Source: Legionellales bacterium | GTDB taxonomy: Bacteria > Pseudomonadota > Gammaproteobacteria > Berkiellales > Berkiellaceae | Reading direction: 5' to 3' | Assembly (NCBI GenBank): GCA_023266435.1 | Contig: JAHFQF010000066.1 | Coordinates: forward strand, 1-10,894 | DNA length: 10,894 nt | The notes under the pieces: model-generated | What the model was told of the DNA's origin: nothing | Databases searched by the model: none | Seen by the model: only the letters and a program-made list of their open reading frames with translations | Shown: piece after piece, positions 8,204-10,894 of the stretch | Position numbering within the stretch: position 1 is the stretch's first letter | How the letters are laid out: every line of letters begins with the position of its first letter | Position numbers and translations under genes: made by a program

Positions 8204-8308
8204 ATGTGGCAATCATCCAAGTGGAACGGTCAAATGAAGGCTGGTCTGTTTCTCAATATGATTCTATTTGTCATGCTCTTCCTGCAAAATGCAGATGGGG
8301 ATTTGTGA
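8204..8308 (+). CDS. possible 34-residue single-span membrane peptide
   Basis: The ATG at 8204 lies 7 bases after the HIT stop. The frame gives 34 codons ending in TGA at 8306-8308. A short polar, positively charged N-terminus (MWQSSKWNGQMK) is followed by a hydrophobic stretch (AGLFLNMILFVMLFLQ, 13-28) and an acidic tail. This matches one inner-membrane helix with the N-terminus inside. AGGTGG at 8185-8190 could serve as a ribosome binding site, but its 12-base spacing is long. Short frames with a hydrophobic run can arise by chance. The position as third gene of the operon and the clean membrane pattern are the only support. Confidence 0.3.
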   Translation: MWQSSKWNGQMKAGLFLNMILFVMLFLQNADGDL

Positions 8309-8596
8309 AACCTATTTTTTAAGGTAAATGTAAGCGCTCAAGTGATATCCGGAAGCGCGACGCCTACCTTCGCATCTTCGCTACTTCGCTCACAAAAGCC
8401 GCCAGTCTACCCAATCCCCTCTCCCACAATTAATGTGGGAGAGGGTGGCCGAAGGCCGGGTGAAGGCGCGGCTGAGCTTCAAGCTCGCTCACACAAAGAT
8501 CTTCGGGTCTGCTCGGTTCCTTTGATACTATTTGAACACTTACAGGTAGGTCTCTCTGAGCATCGATACGAATGATAGCGTATCTCTCCGCTGTAT
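8309..8596. other. convergent intergenic region carrying repetitive palindromic DNA
   Basis: The rightward HIT operon and the leftward unrecognised gene converge here. The left part has three 8-bp tandem copies of NCTTCGCW (8367-8390). TCGCTCACA occurs twice (8386-8394 and 8485-8493), flanking the REP-like hairpins. GAGCTT-C-AAGCTC at 8474-8486 is another small palindrome. GATACG and CGTATC near 8564-8583 could pair just past the end of the leftward gene. No coding frame here is convincing. Confidence 0.5.
8416..8463. repeat. REP-like repetitive extragenic palindrome, two hairpins
   Basis: The first hairpin has a perfect 12-bp stem, CCCTCTCCCACA (8417-8428) with TGTGGGAGAGGG (8434-8445), around the loop ATTAA. 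The second, directly after, is GGCC-GAA-GGCC (8447-8457), followed by GGGTGAAGG. The layout CCCTCTCCC, GGGAGAGGG, GGCCGAAGGCCGGGTGA is a pattern repeated in many gammaproteobacterial genomes between genes. Such units sit at 3' ends, where they can stabilise or end transcripts, and are thought to be moved by RAYT (Y1) transposases. Only one copy lies in this window, so repetition is inferred from recognition of the pattern. Confidence 0.7.
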
Positions 8597-9814
8597 TTAC
8601 ATGAACCGACATCCCCACCAATCCACACGTAATATCGGTTGATCTCTATGCATGTCATCATCCAATGCTGGAACTTCGGCTTTAGCTGCAGTATTTGGAC
8701 CGGCACTACGACGAGTAGTAGCCGTTGTATCCGCAAGTGGTGTCATTGCAGGTGATGTTGGAGTATCCAAAACTTGATCAGCCACTGTCGCGCCATCAAG
8801 CACGGGCACTACCACTGGTACTGCAGGCACTACTGGTTTAGGAGATGCTGCAGGTGCTGCTGGTTTAGAAGATACTGCGGGTACTGCTAGTTCAGGAGGC
8901 GCATCAAAAAAAGCGACAAAAGCACCAATCTTGTCTGAGCTAAATCTCACTTCAGGCACTTCTACAGGTCTGCTTTCCACGCTCATAGGCACTCCACCCC
9001 AGCCACCATATGAAATACCAGGACCATTTGTAACAATGTCTCGCACATAGAGAGTTTTCGTGCCGATCCTGAGCAGCTTCTCTATGATTAACTGTGTTAA
9101 ATCTGCCAGTAATTGCTCTGTGTTACCACCTGCTTGAGTAATTTGATCCTGAAGTTTAGGACCATAAAAAAATGCTAAGAGTTTTAAATCATCTGTGTTT
9201 ATAAGATATTCTTTGGTGCTGCTATAATAACGCGATTTAGGACCCGTAATTTTGTGAGATCCATTTGCTTGTTTTTCTACATCAAACTCTCTTCCATTCA
9301 AACGCGCACCCAACAACACCTCTGTTGCCAACGACGCTAATTGTTTAAATGCTGGATGATTAGGATATATTTCTGCTAATTTTAGCAACGCGTCACGACA
9401 TTTTGTGGGGTTTATTTTAGGTTTTTTCTTCTGAGCATCTAAGACCATGCGACGTTGCCATGCTGTAATACCCATTAAGGACTGCTCTATCGGTTGCTGA
9501 CTTTTACTAAGCTGTACTAATAAGTCATGCACCATTACTTCTAATAAAGTTTGTGTGTTTTCACTCGGAGTATAGCGTGAAACCATTGGCTGCACTACCG
9601 TATCCGCACTAAAAATAAACTTTAGCGCGTCGATAAATTCCTCTAAATTGGCTTCACCAGTCATATTCGTTGTATAAAGTTCGAGAAGACAGTTGATGTT
9701 ATATAAAGGATTTCTTGCATGCCATGTATCATACTTAGGAAATCTAGCTAAAACTGCGCTCATGCTTAGTCTCTCTTTTATATCTGTAATAGTCACTGGA
9801 ATGCAGTCTATCAT
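8597..9814 (-). CDS. unrecognised 405-residue protein with a Pro/Ala-rich C-terminal repeat
   Basis: I do not recognise a family. The start at ATG 9814 is chosen for GAAGG 8 bases upstream; a TTG five codons earlier (9829) and an ATG at 9763 are alternatives. There is no signal peptide or clear membrane span. Residues 1-300 look like a folded, mostly alpha-helical globular region (for example DALLKLAEIYPNHPAFKQLASLA at about 141-163). A Gly-rich segment, GPGISYGGWGGVP, lies at 264-276. Residues 306-338 contain three imperfect 9-residue units rich in Pro, Ala, Val and Lys, then a disordered Thr/Ala/Asp-rich tail ending DWWGCRFM. A folded domain plus a flexible tail would suit a secreted or effector-like protein, but this is only inference. 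The gene is divergent from the open frame at 10209 and convergent with the HIT operon. Confidence 0.8.
   Translation of the reverse strand: MIDCIPVTITDIKERLSMSAVLARFPKYDTWHARNPLYNINCLLELYTTNMTGEANLEEFIDALKFIFSADTVVQPMVSRYTPSENTQTLLEVMVHDLLVQLSKSQQPIEQSLMGITAWQRRMVLDAQKKKPKINPTKCRDALLKLAEIYPNHPAFKQLASLATEVLLGARLNGREFDVEKQANGSHKITGPKSRYYSSTKEYLINTDDLKLLAFFYGPKLQDQITQAGGNTEQLLADLTQLIIEKLLRIGTKTLYVRDIVTNGPGISYGGWGGVPMSVESRPVEVPEVRFSSDKIGAFVAFFDAPPELAVPAVSSKPAAPAASPKPVVPAVPVVVPVLDGATVADQVLDTPTSPAMTPLADTTATTRRSAGPNTAAKAEVPALDDDMHRDQPILRVDWWGCRFM
8820..8900 (-). repeat. three tandem 27-bp units encoding 9-residue Pro/Ala repeats
   Basis: Units at 8820-8846, 8847-8873 and 8874-8900 are recognisably similar at DNA level, each with a core like CTGCNGG-N-ACTGCTGGTTTAGNAGA on the plus strand. 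They encode PPELAVPAV, SSKPAAPAA and SPKPVVPAV in protein order. The unit length is a multiple of three, so copy changes would keep the frame. Confidence 0.75.
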
Positions 9815-9822
9815 AAATACAG

Positions 9823-9827
9823 CCTTC
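9823..9827 (-). promoter_or_regulatory. ribosome binding site deciding the start of the 405-residue protein
   Basis: GAAGG on the minus strand, 8 bases before ATG 9814. The longer TTG start at 9829 would overlap this site, so the ATG is preferred. A weaker GAGAG site precedes the downstream ATG at 9763. Confidence 0.5.
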
Positions 9828-10099
9828 AATGAAGCGGGCTAACTACTTAAAACAATGGGGATTTGCATTAAAGAGTGTGTATTCACTGATATCTGATTTT
9901 AGACCGAGCGCTAAACCATCAGCAGCAGCCCATATGTATACCCAAGAAACTCCAAAATATTGGAAATGCCATTTTTTACTAATAAAAGCACAGAAGCTGC
10001 TCTAACCACTTCACTTCCATGCACACCATTGTCTCTAGTCTTTTTTCTTTGGAGACCCTAATTTAAAAAAGCAAAATACTTAAAAATGTTTTTTATTAG

Positions 10100-10117
10100 T
10101 GTCGGCGCAATGTCGGC
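10100..10117 (+). promoter_or_regulatory. direct repeat TGTCGGC with 11-bp period, candidate regulator site
   Basis: TGTCGGC occurs at 10100-10106 and 10111-10117, separated by GCAA. Seven conserved bases plus a 4-base spacer give an 11-bp period, the geometry bound head-to-tail by OmpR/PhoB-family response regulators. It lies 32 bases upstream of the -35 box at 10150. The bases do not match a full Pho box consensus beyond TGTC, so the regulator is unknown. Confidence 0.35.
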
Positions 10118-10149
10118 AATTAAGCGTAAGCAGCTAAAAATTGATTAAA

Positions 10150-10178
10150 TTGACAATCATTGAGAAATGATTTAGCTT
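10150..10178 (+). promoter_or_regulatory. candidate promoter with an 18-bp palindrome filling its spacer
   Basis: TTGACA at 10150-10155 is a perfect -35 hexamer. A 17-base spacer leads to TAGCTT at 10173-10178, a poor -10 match (3 of 6). AATCATT-GAGA-AATGATT (10155-10172) is a perfect inverted repeat that starts on the last base of the -35 box and ends on the base before the -10. An operator placed there would block RNA polymerase when occupied. Transcription would begin around 10185, about 25 bases before the ATG at 10209. Confidence 0.45.
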
Positions 10179-10208
10179 CTATGCGCCACAAAAAACGAAT
10201 TTTATATC

Positions 10209-10894
10209 ATGCCTTTGATAGAGTTTAACTCAACAGTCCCGAATTTTACTGATCCGAATGTTACCTATCCTATTGCGCAATTTGGTGATGGGCCATCTAT
10301 CGATACTAGTTTGGAACCAGTGTTTCGCAATGCTTATGAATATGAGTATTTTACTTTCGTGCTTTGGCGTCTTTGTGAGCTCTCTCAGGTGGCGATCTGG
10401 ACATTGGGATATAGACAGATGGCCTCTCATATTCGCCCTTTATGTTTTGAGTTCTTAAATAGGCCTCTCTCGGAACCCTATGGCGCGGGGAATCCTATAC
10501 CAGAGAGGGCGCCACTTATGCCTGATATTTTGACAGACTCTTTGCCATTTCAAACCAACCAGAGAAAAGAAAATTTTTTAGAATTAGCTGTGCACCGCCC
10601 TTGCCATAGATTTGTCGATGACTTGGATAATGCGTACTATTATAATAAGCCTCTGCCAAGATTACAGAAAGAAACACGTAAAATTGGTCTTGGCGCACTG
10701 CAGCTTGAGCGCGCCTGGCAATCAATCCTGTTTTTCGCCAGCATTTTTTCTAATTTAGTATTACTAGAAAAGCTACAACCGTCCGCTAGCTTTGTTAAAA
10801 AAGTACAAATAGCACGAGCACACCCAGCCCAAAGACAGCATACGCCGCTGCAACACGATTGCTGGAAGCCGTTCAAAAAAATGAAAATATCACT
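10209..10894 (+). CDS. unrecognised protein, N-terminal 228 residues (runs off the right edge)
   Basis: From ATG 10209 the frame stays open for 228 codons to the last base of the window, so the stop lies beyond it. The in-frame stop at 10173-10175 leaves this as the only ATG. No clear ribosome binding site is seen upstream. I recognise no family. The N-terminus (MPLIEFNSTVPNFTDPNVTY) has no signal peptide. Aromatic, acidic stretches (NAYEYEYFTFVLWRL, 41-55) and Arg/His-rich parts (RPCHRFVDDLD, 130-140) are followed by a hydrophobic stretch (ILFFASIFSNLVLLEKL, 173-189). That stretch could be one membrane helix or a buried helix. The last visible part is basic (FVKKVQIARAHPAQRQHTP). The chance of 228 codons without a stop in AT-rich DNA is small, and the ATG sits at a plausible distance from the candidate promoter. 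Competing short frames here (10230-10430 and 10516-10725 minus, 10258-10458 plus) are shadows. Confidence 0.72.
   Translation, partial: MPLIEFNSTVPNFTDPNVTYPIAQFGDGPSIDTSLEPVFRNAYEYEYFTFVLWRLCELSQVAIWTLGYRQMASHIRPLCFEFLNRPLSEPYGAGNPIPERAPLMPDILTDSLPFQTNQRKENFLELAVHRPCHRFVDDLDNAYYYNKPLPRLQKETRKIGLGALQLERAWQSILFFASIFSNLVLLEKLQPSASFVKKVQIARAHPAQRQHTPLQHDCWKPFKKMKIS

Larger units (their letters stand above)
9815..10208. other. AT-rich divergent control region between two unrecognised genes
   Basis: About 390 bases without a supported gene or RNA. The left half should contain the promoter of the leftward gene: TTTAAT on the minus strand near 9866-9871 matches a -10 box at 5 of 6 positions but lacks a good -35. 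The right half holds the direct repeat, the -35 box and the palindrome described separately. GTCTC and GAGAC near 10030-10058 can pair around a T-rich loop, a weak structure of unknown role. Confidence 0.45.

Noticed and set aside
8367..8390. Three 8-bp NCTTCGCW repeats considered as a CRISPR-like array
   Set aside because: The units are contiguous, very short and have no spacers; this is simple tandem repetition.
8342..8736. Short frames of 63-85 codons across the REP-like region and the end of the 405-residue gene
   Set aside because: They read through palindromic repeat DNA or the antisense or other frames of a longer gene.
10070..10100. A PmrA-type box (paired CTTAA motifs) upstream of the right-end gene
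   Set aside because: Only one CTTAA-like half is present, near 10079; the second half does not match at the needed spacing.
10230..10876. Small minus- and plus-strand frames at the right end (66-78 codons)
   Set aside because: They overlap the longer open frame from 10209 and have no family resemblance or ribosome sites; they are shadows.

Overview
The window reads as a piece of a gammaproteobacterial chromosome with moderate G+C content. This is inferred from the protein families and gene style: an HAE1-type RND efflux operon, an ISAs1-type transposase, and a CCCTCTCCC/GGGAGAGGG REP-like palindrome. The mix of housekeeping genes with long unrecognised proteins would fit Legionellales or a similar host-associated group. 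No marker gene is present to prove it.

Layout: (1) 1-530 is mobile-element debris: the C-terminal part of an ISAs1-family transposase that runs off the left edge, followed at once by two 24-bp tandem repeats that look like an insertion-sequence end. (2) 532-6399 is a complete tripartite efflux operon on the minus strand, transcribed right to left in the order outer-membrane lipoprotein channel, periplasmic adaptor, RND pump. The genes overlap by 4 bp or are separated by 1 bp, and a probable intrinsic terminator follows. No regulator gene is adjacent. (3) 6400-6887 is the divergent control region, with a 15-bp palindrome over a possible -35 box. (4) 6888-8308 on the plus strand holds a HAD-class-IIA phosphatase-like gene that overlaps a HIT-family gene by 11 bp, then possibly a 34-codon single-span membrane peptide. 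(5) 8309-8596 is a gap between convergent genes and contains a REP-like double hairpin. (6) 8597-9814 on the minus strand encodes an unrecognised 405-residue protein with a Pro/Ala-rich 9-residue repeat. (7) 9815-10208 is an AT-rich divergent control region with a perfect -35 box, an 18-bp palindrome exactly filling the promoter spacer, and an 11-bp-period direct repeat upstream. (8) 10209-10894 on the plus strand is an open frame of 228 codons without a stop. It runs off the right edge and encodes another unrecognised protein.

The efflux trio should form one trans-envelope machine: inner-membrane pump, periplasmic adaptor and outer-membrane duct, driven by the proton gradient. The HAD and HIT genes overlap, so they are probably translationally coupled. 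Both families act on phosphorylated metabolites or nucleotides. The least explained part is the divergent pair of unrecognised genes at the right end, whose shared control region looks regulated. It is the best candidate for something undescribed, although nothing in the sequence assigns it a function.
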